IMG/VR virus record: IMGVR_UViG_3300047171_000024
Coordinates: 1 to 25,188 of that record
Source of the DNA: a virus
Direction: 5' to 3' (one strand)
Length of the DNA stretch: 25,188 bases
How positions within the stretch are numbered: the stretch's first letter is position 1; the number at the start of each line of letters is the position of its first letter. Under the pieces are notes generated by a model. The model did not search any database. It was not told the origin of the DNA and worked only from the letters and a program-made list of their open reading frames with translations. Positions 1 to 6,887 of this stretch are shown here, piece after piece. The translations under genes and the position numbers were made by a program.

Positions 1-7
1 GTGGCTC

Positions 8-148
8 GGGCTCCGCGGATGCGCGTCGGTGGCTGGGGCTGCGCGTGGTCCGCGTCGGTGGCGCGGGCTGCGCCGATGCGCGGCGGTGGCGCTCCGCGGA
101 TGCGCGGCGGTGGGGCGGGCTCTGCGGATGCGCGTCGGCCGGCGAAGC
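8..148. repeat. GC-rich tandem minisatellite, left cassette flank
   Basis: About five degenerate units of roughly 24-29 bp share the core CTCCGCGGATGCGCGTCGG (11-29), followed by GTGG. Variants start near 35, 64, 90 and 116. A near-identical copy with one mismatch, CTCCGCGGAAGCGCGTCGG, lies at the other edge of the window (25166-25184). The stretch stays open as a 60-codon frame, but its Arg/Gly/Ala composition simply follows the repeat. I do not call it a gene. It is probably the end of a cassette whose attC begins at 150. Confidence 0.6.
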
Positions 149-149
149 A

Positions 150-169
150 GCCGAACCCGGCGCTGCACC
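150..169 (+). other. Left half of a split attC site (R'' and L'')
   Basis: R'' GCCGAAC (150-156), a 5-nt spacer CCGGC and L'' GCTGCACC (162-169) match the left halves of the intact attC sites at 24406 and 24982. The match stops exactly after L'': the expected GGACCC is replaced by TAGCTAC. The missing remainder begins at 22884, on the far side of the prophage. Joined across the element, the site has a normal spacer and is 112 bp long. This shows that a single attC was interrupted. Confidence 0.85.
161..169. other. attL: attL core of the prophage
   Basis: CGCTGCACC is the longest sequence shared at the two points where the attC match breaks. The preceding base differs (G160 against C22874), as does the following one (T170 against G22884). 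In the rebuilt target the core is flanked as CCGG-CGCTGCA-CCGG, that is, inverted 4-bp arms around 7 bp, a layout typical of tyrosine recombinase core sites. The exact crossover base cannot be read from sequence. Confidence 0.7.
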
Positions 170-209
170 TAGCTACCCCCTAGTTTCGTAGGCTTTTTTA
201 CGGGTTTTT

Positions 210-258
210 AGGGCAGAAGACAGGGCGGGAAGCGTCGTTCTGCCCCTTTTTCTGCCCT
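210..258. terminator. Possible terminator hairpin at left prophage end
   Basis: AGGGCAGAA (210-218) can pair with TTCTGCCC (238-245), which is followed by CTTTTT on the + strand, or alternatively with TTCTGCCCT (250-258). It lies beyond the end of the methyltransferase gene, between it and attL. The T-run suits a + strand transcript entering from the cassette array. For the minus-strand phage operon it would be a hairpin followed only by a weak U-run. Moderate to low certainty. Confidence 0.4.
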
Positions 259-295
259 ACTTCTTCGGGGCGGGCAGGCACTTCATTTCAGGCAC

Positions 296-1081
296 TCAGG
301 CACTTCCGCCAGCACTGTCGGAAATGAACTCGTTCAGGACTTTTGCGGCGCACTGCGGGACGATGGCGTTTCCGAGTGAGCGGTTTCGGTGTATCCAGCT
401 TCGTAGCCCATCAGTCTTTCGAGCAACCAGGGGTTGGGCAAGAAATGACCTTTCGGTTTTGGCTGTCTCCCACTCAGGCAGAGTGAGTAACGCATGAGTT
501 GTGCCGGAAGGTTTTGCGCCGTCTCCCAAGTTTCGTGCGCACGAAGATTGTTGCAAAGCTGTTCTGAGCCGATGACGGTCGGAGTTCCGAGGGTAGGCGA
601 CGATCCAGAGCCGTTTGCGGCGGTGTAATGCCCCGATGTCTTGTGCGGATAGAGTCTGCCATTCCGCATCGTACCCCGCTTCATCAAGACCTTGGAGAAC
701 TTGGACGAGTCCCCGGCGAGCGAGTGCGGCGACGTTTTCGACAAGGACGAGTTCGGGCCGTAGCTCGTTGATGATGCGGAGCATTTCGTACCACAACCCG
801 GAACGCTTTCCTTCAAGTCCTTTACGGTGTCCTGCGTCACTGATGTCTTGGCACGGGAAGCCGCCCGTGAGTATCCAGGGCGTTGGGTGTAGTCCTCGAA
901 GGTTTCTTCCGCTGAAAGATCGGATGTCCCCCAGGGGAGCGGCTGTAGGAAAGTTCTTGGCGTAGACGGCATTGGCGTGTTCCTCGATGTCGCTGTAGTA
1001 ACGGTGTTCAATGGGGACTTGGCAGAGGTCGAGAGCGACAGCGAAACCTCCAATGCCCGAAAATAGGTCGAGATGATTCAT
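296..1081 (-). CDS. DNA (cytosine-5) methyltransferase
   Basis: This gene encodes a 261-aa C5-cytosine DNA methyltransferase that transfers methyl from S-adenosylmethionine to cytosine. The conserved blocks are in order: motif I DLFSGIGGF (residues 5-13), motif IV GGFPCQDIS with catalytic Cys77, motif VI ENV (115-117), motif VIII around HRRKRLWIV, and motif X GNAIVPQ near the C terminus. It is shorter than most family members, with a small target-recognition region. It is the last gene of the phage array, and no partner restriction endonuclease is next to it, so a solitary anti-restriction or regulatory role is likelier than a complete restriction-modification system (inference). I chose the ATG at 1081 because motif I begins immediately after it. 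An upstream TTG at 1108 would add nine residues. The chosen start lies in a hairpin (1069-1105). Recognition sequence unknown. Confidence 0.93.
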   Translation of the reverse strand: MNHLDLFSGIGGFAVALDLCQVPIEHRYYSDIEEHANAVYAKNFPTAAPLGDIRSFSGRNLRGLHPTPWILTGGFPCQDISDAGHRKGLEGKRSGLWYEMLRIINELRPELVLVENVAALARRGLVQVLQGLDEAGYDAEWQTLSAQDIGALHRRKRLWIVAYPRNSDRHRLRTALQQSSCARNLGDGAKPSGTTHALLTLPEWETAKTERSFLAQPLVARKTDGLRSWIHRNRSLGNAIVPQCAAKVLNEFISDSAGGSA

Positions 1082-1105
1082 ACCCGTATGGAGTGAATCA
1101 TCTCG
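1069..1105 (-). promoter_or_regulatory. Hairpin enclosing the methyltransferase start codon
   Basis: Two 12-bp arms, CGAGATGATTCA (1069-1080) and its exact reverse complement TGAATCATCTCG (1094-1105), flank 13 nt. On the mRNA the downstream arm contains all but the first base of the start codon (1081-1079) and the next codons, while the loop carries ATACGGGT. The structure could hide the start codon in RNA, or act as a palindromic operator bound by the methyltransferase itself, as some C5 methyltransferases do. Which of the two applies cannot be decided from sequence. Confidence 0.55.
1083..1091 (-). promoter_or_regulatory. ATACGG-type motif before the methyltransferase
   Basis: On the minus strand, CCATACGGG lies immediately before the ATG at 1081. 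Related motifs precede the genes at 18007, 16989, 15224, 11955 and 10542. A shared phage promoter or regulator site is suspected. This copy lacks the TA-N part seen in the others and is the weakest. Confidence 0.25.
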
Positions 1106-1132
1106 CAATTCTGGCCGACAGATTTCGGGATT

Positions 1133-1675
1133 TTACACGGCGTCGATGCTTCGGTAGGTTTTGCCGGTCAACTTCGCCCGCCAGAGTTCTTCGCCGCCGT
1201 TCTCGATGAGGTTGTTGATGAACAGCGATTCGTCCCTGCCGATGTTCGGCCACCAACCTTCCTTCTTCGCCCACAGCTTGATGATTTCCTTCCGGCTTTC
1301 CGACAAGGCGGCGTAGTCTACTTCCCGCTGTTGTTGCTCTCGCATTTGTTGTTGGTAAGCGGGGTCGGCCTCCATTTGCTCTTGATGCCTTCTCTGCCTT
1401 TCGGCGAACGGTTGAACCTCGAACAAGTTGCCGCTAGGCCGGTGGTAGATGGAACCGTTCCAACCGTAGTCGCCGTAGTGCAAGTCTCTGTTAGCCTTCT
1501 TTCGGGGAATGACGTACTTGTCCTCCCGGAAGGCCAGAGGGATTCTCTCGTCGGTCGGATCGGCAGTGACAATCAGACTCTTCGCCGTCCAGCGGGCATT
1601 CCATCGGTACTCGTAGGTATTGCCCATATCGCCAGTAGAGTCGGTGTACAGGGTGGTAATATCTTCGATCTTCAT
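1133..1675 (-). CDS. Hypothetical phage protein, 180 aa
   Basis: I do not recognise this protein. The N-terminal half is mixed alpha/beta with many aromatic residues (TYEYRWNARW near residue 20). The middle is a Gln/Glu/Arg-rich stretch (about residues 90-120, with EQMEADPAYQQQMREQQQRE) that probably forms a coiled coil. The last 60 residues look helical. There is no signal peptide or membrane segment. Its ATG overlaps the stop of the upstream replication-like gene in an ATGA arrangement (1672-1675), so the two are translationally coupled. The methyltransferase follows after about 50 bp. Its position suggests an accessory role in replication or DNA modification, but that is inference. Confidence 0.7.
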   Translation of the reverse strand: MKIEDITTLYTDSTGDMGNTYEYRWNARWTAKSLIVTADPTDERIPLAFREDKYVIPRKKANRDLHYGDYGWNGSIYHRPSGNLFEVQPFAERQRRHQEQMEADPAYQQQMREQQQREVDYAALSESRKEIIKLWAKKEGWWPNIGRDESLFINNLIENGGEELWRAKLTGKTYRSIDAV

Positions 1676-2814
1676 GGTGTTCTCCGTGTTGGTGGTTCAA
1701 AGTGTCGCACAGTGAGGGGGCGGGGCCGGTAGTTATCCGGCAAACGCCCCTCCTGGTTGTAGAGTGCGGTACGGTAGCGGGGCGGGGGTCGTGGCTGTAC
1801 AGCGTGCGGCAGTGGTGCATTAGTTGAATTACATTCAAGCCCCCCTCGTGATTCCCCCGACAGTGCCGCCGCCCCCGCCCTCGAAAGCCCATCGTGAGGC
1901 AGGGAGCGAGGTAGGCATGAATATAATTCAACTAATACACCACTATCCTTGTCATCAGGCATGACTGTACAGTCAGTCTCTTCACACTCGAACGTTTCGT
2001 ACCAGAAGATTCGGCAGTCCGACCAGTGTTCAGTCCGCTTGCGTCCCGCCACGAAGTCCCCGTTGTGGAAACAGTCACGGCAATGATCCTCCACACTCAC
2101 AGCGTCAACAGGCTCGACACAAACGACATCTTGCCGCCAACGCTTGCTCATGTACGAAACAGACTTCCATCCTCGTGGCTTGGCACTGTTGATAGACATC
2201 CTCGGATTCGTATCGAAGCAGTATTTCATCAAGTGGACGACATCGCCACGAGTCTTCCCGACTTGTTGAGTCTGAATGTGATGCTTCGTCGTGTAGGCAA
2301 TTCCGCCATAGGCCAATGCCGCCTTCCAGCACTTCACTACGATCTTGTGAATTGAAACTTCATCTGAACCCAAACCGACACGAAAGATGTAGTTCAGGTG
2401 AGGGATTCCACCATGCAAGAACTCGGTGTTCCAACAATCAACAACGGGACCGAGATTCTTCTTTTGCTTCAGCAACTTCAAGAACTGGCGACGAACCTTC
2501 AGGTAGAGGCGGTAGTCAACAATCTGCACAGCAAAAGGCAAGGTGCAATAGTAGGTGTCGCAGGAAAGATAATCGTATTGGGTTCGCTTCAGTGCCGCAC
2601 GAAGCCGGTGATAGTGACCGTGCGTTGGGCAATACGGATTTGTGCAATACCCGCCCGAAGTCCGGTTGTAACACCCGACATTCGGCATCAATACGTCGCA
2701 GGGTCGTTGCGGTCCTACGAACGTACCGTAAGCGTCATACTCCGGTGCAGTACCGAGTACAGGGTATCCAGTAAGCTCCGAGTCCGAAACTTTATATGAT
2801 GGGTACTGACGCAT
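1672..2814 (-). CDS. Putative replication initiator (HUH-like), 380 aa
   Basis: A Cys/His-rich N-terminal region (C48, C57, C62, H65, H67, H69) resembles a zinc-binding fold. It is followed by GGIPHLNYIFR (about 135-145), which resembles motif II of rolling-circle Rep proteins but reads H-L-N where the family has His-hydrophobic-His. Two Tyr sites, HLMKY (Tyr198) and YMSKRW (Tyr221), could correspond to the catalytic-Tyr motif. The assignment is tentative because one metal-binding His is absent. The context helps: the gene follows a 370-bp non-coding region whose long inverted repeats begin a few bases before the start codon, as at an origin. The C terminus from about residue 290 turns Pro/Arg-rich, exactly where a 134-bp inverted-repeat block lies in the coding sequence, so this tail may have been altered by an insertion. 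Alternatives are a zinc-finger DNA-binding protein or a non-catalytic initiator. Confidence 0.5.
   Translation of the reverse strand: MRQYPSYKVSDSELTGYPVLGTAPEYDAYGTFVGPQRPCDVLMPNVGCYNRTSGGYCTNPYCPTHGHYHRLRAALKRTQYDYLSCDTYYCTLPFAVQIVDYRLYLKVRRQFLKLLKQKKNLGPVVDCWNTEFLHGGIPHLNYIFRVGLGSDEVSIHKIVVKCWKAALAYGGIAYTTKHHIQTQQVGKTRGDVVHLMKYCFDTNPRMSINSAKPRGWKSVSYMSKRWRQDVVCVEPVDAVSVEDHCRDCFHNGDFVAGRKRTEHWSDCRIFWYETFECEETDCTVMPDDKDSGVLVELYSCLPRSLPHDGLSRAGAAALSGESRGGLECNSTNAPLPHAVQPRPPPRYRTALYNQEGRLPDNYRPRPLTVRHFEPPTRRTP
1811..1944. repeat. 134-bp block with 27-bp imperfect terminal inverted repeats
   Basis: The left arm (1811-1837) and the reverse complement of the right arm (1918-1944) share AGTGGTG, one variable base, ATTAGTTGAATTA, one variable base, then ATTCA. 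That is 25 of 27 positions, and both differences are C/T. About 80 bp of GC-rich DNA lies between the arms. The block is inside the 3' part of the replication-like gene, keeps its frame open, and is far more AT-rich in the arms than its surroundings. It may be a small non-autonomous mobile element (MITE-like) or a functional hairpin. I see no clear target-site duplication. Confidence 0.6.
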
Positions 2815-2815
2815 T

Positions 2816-2921
2816 CACACAATACAAAACGGACTCACCGCCGTTGCTCAACCTGTGGGGCAGGATAGACACAAAACGGCGGTGAGTCGTGTATTGGTGT
2901 AGTGCCTATCCCTGCCCCCAC
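2816..2921. promoter_or_regulatory. Interlocked inverted repeats (A-B-A'-B'), candidate origin or leader
   Basis: Repeat A is GACTCACCGCCGTT (2832-2845), with its exact complement at 2875-2888. It is extended by CAATAC (2820-2825) pairing with GTATTG (2891-2896). Repeat B is GTGGGGCAGGATAG (2855-2868), pairing with CTATCCCTGCCCCCAC (2906-2921) apart from two single-C bulges. B lies inside the A loop and its partner lies outside it, so the two stems form a pseudoknot topology or compete with one another. The block begins a few bases before the start codon of the replication-like gene on the minus strand. It could be a double-strand origin for nicking, or an mRNA leader that controls translation. 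Confidence 0.65.
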
Positions 2922-3145
2922 GGATATTATAGCCGAGAGGCAGTATAAAAATGAGCGGAAAAGCCTGAAAGACAAGCCTATTTCAAGAAGTTTCTTTTAT
3001 ATGTGGCTGCACAACTAAAGTGAAAGAATCAAGTCATACTGTACAGCCAGAGTGAAAGATAATTACTGACGATGTAAGTATTTTCCCAACGGTAAAGACT
3101 ACAATACTGAGCGGAGTAACCTAGTCACTACCCGCTTACTTGTTG
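2922..3145 (+). ncRNA. Non-coding stretch, possible + strand small RNA
   Basis: No convincing reading frame exists on either strand here. The DNA is more AT-rich than the neighbouring genes. GTGAAAGA occurs twice in similar contexts, around 3020 and 3050. TATTAT (2926-2931) could be a -10 box, but no good -35 is present. The reason to suspect a transcript is the strong + strand terminator immediately after it (3146-3185), although all annotated genes nearby run on the minus strand. The extent and existence of this RNA are inference. Confidence 0.3.
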
Positions 3146-3185
3146 CTGCCCCGCATGGTGTGTTGCTGTGCGGGGCAGTTTTTTT
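3146..3185 (+). terminator. Rho-independent terminator, + strand
   Basis: A perfect 10-bp stem, CTGCCCCGCA (3146-3155) with TGCGGGGCAG (3169-3178), has a 13-nt loop and is followed by seven T residues on the + strand. It overlaps the stop codon region of the minus-strand gene ending at 3184. Read on the minus strand it has no U-run after the stem, so its polarity points to a + strand transcript from the 2820-3145 region. Confidence 0.75.
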
Positions 3186-4452
3186 ACGCCCGAACCCAAC
3201 CGTGTTGGCCTTCAACGCACACTTGGGAAATTCCCATCTCTTCACATGCTCGCCGTACTCCGGGGCAAGCGTGCCAATCGTAATCATCGAGGACGATAAC
3301 GCCGTCTTCTACCATTCGGGGCATAAAGTACGCCAGTGCGTTCTTCGTGGTTTGGTATGTGTCGCCGTCCAGGTGAACGAAGCAGTATCGTTGATCGCCG
3401 GGCAACTCCTTCGTGGTGCGTGGGAAAATACCAACGTAGTAAGCGACGTTCGATAGCTCCAATGTCGTGCGCACGCTGTCCAGGTCGGCGGCAAAGTCGC
3501 CCGCTTGGTGATGCCCATACTCGTCGGCTTCTGGTATTCCCCGGAAGGTGTCGAAGACGTGAAGTTTCTTGTTCGGGTTCGCAGCGGATATTACCATCGC
3601 ACTCCCGCCCCGGTAGGTTCCCACTTCCGCCATGTCCCCCGGCAAGTCCTCGACACTTCGTACAAGCTGGGCGATGTTTTCAAGCCGGTCTTCCGACAAC
3701 AGCGTGAAGGGTTTGGCCCGCTGAACGAGAGTGCGGTAGTAGACTTGTTCCAAACGGTACTTGTCCGGGAAGTAGTCGCCGGGACCGTACAGGTAGTAAG
3801 CGCCCACTCGTTCCCAATGGGTGTTGTTCATGTTGGGCAAGGCTTCAACCACTACGGGAACCTTCAAGCCTTCCGCCAACCAACGGATACTTGTCTGGTT
3901 GACGCAGACCAGTTCGGCCCCGGCCACGATCCGTGCAAGCTGTAGGTAATCGTGGGTCGGGACAAAGGGAACCGGCCCCGCCATTCGTTGAAAGTCGTCG
4001 TGTTCGTCCTTCGTGCCGACGAAAACGGCGTCCTCGTGGTACTCGTCGTAAATCGCCTTCCAATCGACCGTATCGTTACGCCATCGCTGCGAGCGGGCGA
4101 ATACGACTCTTGCTTCCCTTCGTACTTCATCGACCCGCAACCAGGGCTGAACCCTGTCCGGGTGCGGCTGGTGCAAGTGTTCCGCCAGAATGTCGGTTAG
4201 GTTAAGACCGTGCTGGTAGTGGTTCCGCCAGTTGTCGAGGTTCGTACAAATGGGGACGCCGCACCACTCAACCCGGCTGATGTAGGGTTGCAGTTCGAGG
4301 AACGGACGCAGGTTGGCGACACGTTCTTTCGTCATGCGGAAGCCGGTGTAGATGGCGGGGAACAAGTGGAGTTCGCCCCCGCCGAGTTGTCGAATGACGG
4401 GCAACGCTGCGATGATGTCGCCGATGTCGCCTGAGTGACTGAAGATGTTCAT
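3184..4452 (-). CDS. Glycosyltransferase (GT-B type) fused to TylF-like O-methyltransferase
   Basis: This 422-aa protein has two domains. Residues 1 to about 225 begin HSGDIGDIIAALPVIRQLGGG and continue with the VCVNQTSIRWLAEGLKVPVVV block (about 182-202), the layout of GT9/heptosyltransferase-like GT-B enzymes found in phages. Residues from about 265 to 422 are a class I SAM methyltransferase of the TylF/macrocin O-methyltransferase type: AEVGTYRGGSA (275-285) binds SAM, HLDGD (360-364) and LDDY (388-391) match the metal and substrate motifs, followed by a GVRRACEEMG helix. The start at 4452 overlaps the stop of the fibre gene (ATGA at 4452-4449), so it is coupled to that gene. It most likely adds and methylates sugars on the fibre or on host glycans (inference). 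The frame upstream of 4452 lies over the fibre gene and is not used. Confidence 0.82.
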   Translation of the reverse strand: MNIFSHSGDIGDIIAALPVIRQLGGGELHLFPAIYTGFRMTKERVANLRPFLELQPYISRVEWCGVPICTNLDNWRNHYQHGLNLTDILAEHLHQPHPDRVQPWLRVDEVRREARVVFARSQRWRNDTVDWKAIYDEYHEDAVFVGTKDEHDDFQRMAGPVPFVPTHDYLQLARIVAGAELVCVNQTSIRWLAEGLKVPVVVEALPNMNNTHWERVGAYYLYGPGDYFPDKYRLEQVYYRTLVQRAKPFTLLSEDRLENIAQLVRSVEDLPGDMAEVGTYRGGSAMVISAANPNKKLHVFDTFRGIPEADEYGHHQAGDFAADLDSVRTTLELSNVAYYVGIFPRTTKELPGDQRYCFVHLDGDTYQTTKNALAYFMPRMVEDGVIVLDDYDWHACPGVRRACEEMGISQVCVEGQHGWVRA

Positions 4453-6881
4453 TTCTTCAGCCTTTGCCGGATGCGTTTCGTCTTCGTGCATTTGCAATCC
4501 TTCTTCTCGATGGCCTTCACCGTTCGGGGTGCATGATCCCACCACCTTTCCGTTTCGTTCCGCCCGTTGATGTCGGAAGTCGTGGCCCCCTGTCCGGCCA
4601 ACCAGGGCGTTGCGGCGTAAGCCTTCAACTCGTTGAAGTACCGCCCCAAAATGTGGTCGGCGTGGCCCATGTTGCTCGCCCAAATCTGGTACACACGCTT
4701 GATGCCGTTACCCCGGAGAAGGTAAGCGTGCGTGCGGTGGCAGTCGGTACAGCGAACGATCCCGTCTTTCACTACGCCCGGTGTCTGTCGATGCTGCCCG
4801 CCCAGGTACGCCATTTCCCAATCTGGCGGCAGTTGCGACAGGAAGGCTTGTAGCTTCTCTTGGTAGCCCGGTTCCAACACAACATCGTCTTCAAACACGG
4901 CGATGCAATTCAACCCGTTGGTGATGGCGTCCTCCAGCGCCCGCTTGTGACTTTCCAGACACCCATACGCCCCCGGCCCGGCGTCCCAGCCTTGCGGTAG
5001 CGGCAGTGCGTTTCCGTCAACGGCTTCGATGCGGGTGAACTCAACACCGGCTGCGTTGAGTTGCTGGGCGGCTTGTTCCAACCTGTCGGGCCGACGAGCG
5101 AGGTTGATGAGGTAAGACTTCTCGACGGTCGGGGTTTTCGGAATGCCCGCCATCATGCCCAATACGACAACCGGCCCGGACACCGAAACCGCAGTTGAAG
5201 ACAACGAACCGGAAGAACTCGAACCCGCTGAAGACCTCGATGTTGAAACCGACGCTGATCCCGACAACGAAGCCGAAGATGTCGAGAGCGACGAAGACCC
5301 GGACACCGAAGCCGATGCCGAAGACAGGGACATTGAAGCTGAACCGGAAAACGGCGAACTCGAACCCGTTGATTTCGACGACGCCGAAGCCGAAGTAGAC
5401 ACCGAACCGGAACCCGATACCGAGGTCGAAGACACCGACGTTGAAACCGAAGTAGACCCGGACACGGAAGCCGATACCGATGTTGAAGACACGGAAGCGG
5501 ACGTTGAAGCCGATACCGAAGTCGAGGACACCGACGTTGATACAGAGGTCGAAGACACGGAAGCGGATACAGAGGTCGAAGACACCGACGTTGAAGACGA
5601 TTTCGACGACGAAGACACCGAAGTCGAAGACACGGAGGTTGAAGTTGATTTCGACGACGAAGAAGAACAGTTGCAACAAGCCGACAGGCTGAAAGCGTAG
5701 TCGGTTTCCCGCAGCGCCTCGATACCCAGGAAGATACCGGCTGCGTTGGTCAGGAAAACCCATTCCGTCACGGTGTACAAAACGCCGCACCCGTTGGCGG
5801 TGATGGCGGTAACAGCGGAGAACGTCGGCCCGTCCACTTCCTCCAAGTCAACCGCCAGTTCGCACCCCGTCCCGGCTACCAAACCTTCACCCGCCAGTTG
5901 CGACGGGTCAACCTCGATGTGCGGACACGCTCCCGATTCCTCCACCACCTTTAAGCCGCACCCGGCTACGCAGTGAAGGTTGACCCCCACGCCGTCCTCG
6001 TCCACTTCGATGCAACAGCCGGGTTTCACTTCCAGCTTCGGGCAAGTGTCACCGCTGCTGCTACTGTCGCCCCCGACCTCCAGCCCCTTCCCGGCAAGCT
6101 GGTTGAAATCCACCGCCAACGCTTCGCCCCCGCCGTCCGGCACAAGGGTGATCCCGCAGCCGTAGTTGATCGAGAGGGCGCACCCGTCGTTGTCGGCGTT
6201 CAGTGCTTCAAAGGCGAAACTTTCGAGGTCTACGGCCAACTTCCCGTCGTCGTCGATCCGCAGCCCGCAGCCGGTGTTGATGTCGAGGGCGCACCCTTCT
6301 TCGGCGGGCGTGAGTCCGTCACCCGCCAGTTGTTCCGGGTCCACTTCGATGGTTTGGCAGTAGTCCCCCGAACTGGATTCGTCGGAAGTCTTCAGCCCGC
6401 AGCCGATGAGGGTTGTCGGATCGACGTTCACGCCGTCTTCGTCCACGACGACGTGACACCCCGCCATCACCTTCAACTTGACGGTCGGACACCCCGAACC
6501 ACTGCTACTTTCATCTTCCCACGCCAGACCGTCGCCCGGCTCGATGGTGAGATTGTTTTCCGTCACGAAAATGATGTCGCCCGTGTCCGGGTCGTTCCCG
6601 TACCGGATGGCGAGATACCGATTCCCCCGAACCAAGTCGTTCCCGTCCGGGTGCTGCACTTTGGCGTTGCCGAACGATTGCCACGCCGAACCGTCGTAAG
6701 CCTGGGCGGTGCAGTCGTAGCGGCCCTCGTCGTCCGGGCATTCCGACAGAACAAGGACGTGGCACACTTGACGAGAACCGCCACCACGGACAGCGCCCCC
6801 GGCTTCACCGTCACGCAGACGAATCACCCGCTGTAGCTGGTCGTAGGTTTCTTCCGTCAGATAGTAGTTGTTTTCCGCCAT
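4449..6881 (-). CDS. Tail fibre with Ser-rich stalk fused to GT25 glycosyltransferase
   Basis: An 810-aa protein in three parts. Residues 1 to about 395 hold degenerate repeats in which acidic Ser clusters alternate with blocks such as GCGL, DEDGV and LAGxGL, typical of fibrous beta-structured tail proteins, with many Cys. Residues about 397-572 are almost pure Ser/Thr/Val/Ala in a short-period repeat (SVSSTSVS and variants), a probable extended stalk and potential O-glycosylation substrate. Residues from about 577 to the end form a family-25 glycosyltransferase: SYLINLARRPDRLE, CLESHKRALEDA and the acidic motif FEDDVV. It ends in a Lys/Arg tail. The frame is open throughout. An internal ATG pair (5156 and 5153) could start the GT25 part alone, but no good ribosome-binding site precedes it, so a fusion is favoured. 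It follows a tail gene by a few bases. Self-glycosylation of the stalk is a hypothesis. Confidence 0.8.
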   Translation of the reverse strand: MAENNYYLTEETYDQLQRVIRLRDGEAGGAVRGGGSRQVCHVLVLSECPDDEGRYDCTAQAYDGSAWQSFGNAKVQHPDGNDLVRGNRYLAIRYGNDPDTGDIIFVTENNLTIEPGDGLAWEDESSSGSGCPTVKLKVMAGCHVVVDEDGVNVDPTTLIGCGLKTSDESSSGDYCQTIEVDPEQLAGDGLTPAEEGCALDINTGCGLRIDDDGKLAVDLESFAFEALNADNDGCALSINYGCGITLVPDGGGEALAVDFNQLAGKGLEVGGDSSSSGDTCPKLEVKPGCCIEVDEDGVGVNLHCVAGCGLKVVEESGACPHIEVDPSQLAGEGLVAGTGCELAVDLEEVDGPTFSAVTAITANGCGVLYTVTEWVFLTNAAGIFLGIEALRETDYAFSLSACCNCSSSSSKSTSTSVSSTSVSSSSKSSSTSVSSTSVSASVSSTSVSTSVSSTSVSASTSASVSSTSVSASVSGSTSVSTSVSSTSVSGSGSVSTSASASSKSTGSSSPFSGSASMSLSSASASVSGSSSLSTSSASLSGSASVSTSRSSAGSSSSGSLSSTAVSVSGPVVVLGMMAGIPKTPTVEKSYLINLARRPDRLEQAAQQLNAAGVEFTRIEAVDGNALPLPQGWDAGPGAYGCLESHKRALEDAITNGLNCIAVFEDDVVLEPGYQEKLQAFLSQLPPDWEMAYLGGQHRQTPGVVKDGIVRCTDCHRTHAYLLRGNGIKRVYQIWASNMGHADHILGRYFNELKAYAATPWLAGQGATTSDINGRNETERWWDHAPRTVKAIEKKDCKCTKTKRIRQRLKK

Positions 6882-6887
6882 GCGTCC

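Noticed and set aside
334-1053. 239-codon minus-strand frame overlapping the methyltransferase
   Set aside because: A shadow frame; all methyltransferase motifs are in the other frame.
1962-1975. TGACTGTACAGTCA palindrome as a LexA box
   Set aside because: Spacing is wrong for known LexA boxes and it is within a coding region; CTGTACAG also appears at other sites without promoter context.
4453-4683. Upstream extension of the glycosyltransferase-methyltransferase frame
   Set aside because: It overlies the GT25 part of the fibre in another frame and lacks family similarity; the ATGA overlap start at 4452 is better.
5143-5700. 185-codon + strand frame rich in Asp/Glu
   Set aside because: It is the complement of the Ser-rich stalk of the fibre; Ser codons read backwards give Asp/Glu/Thr. 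No ribosome-binding site and no independent support.
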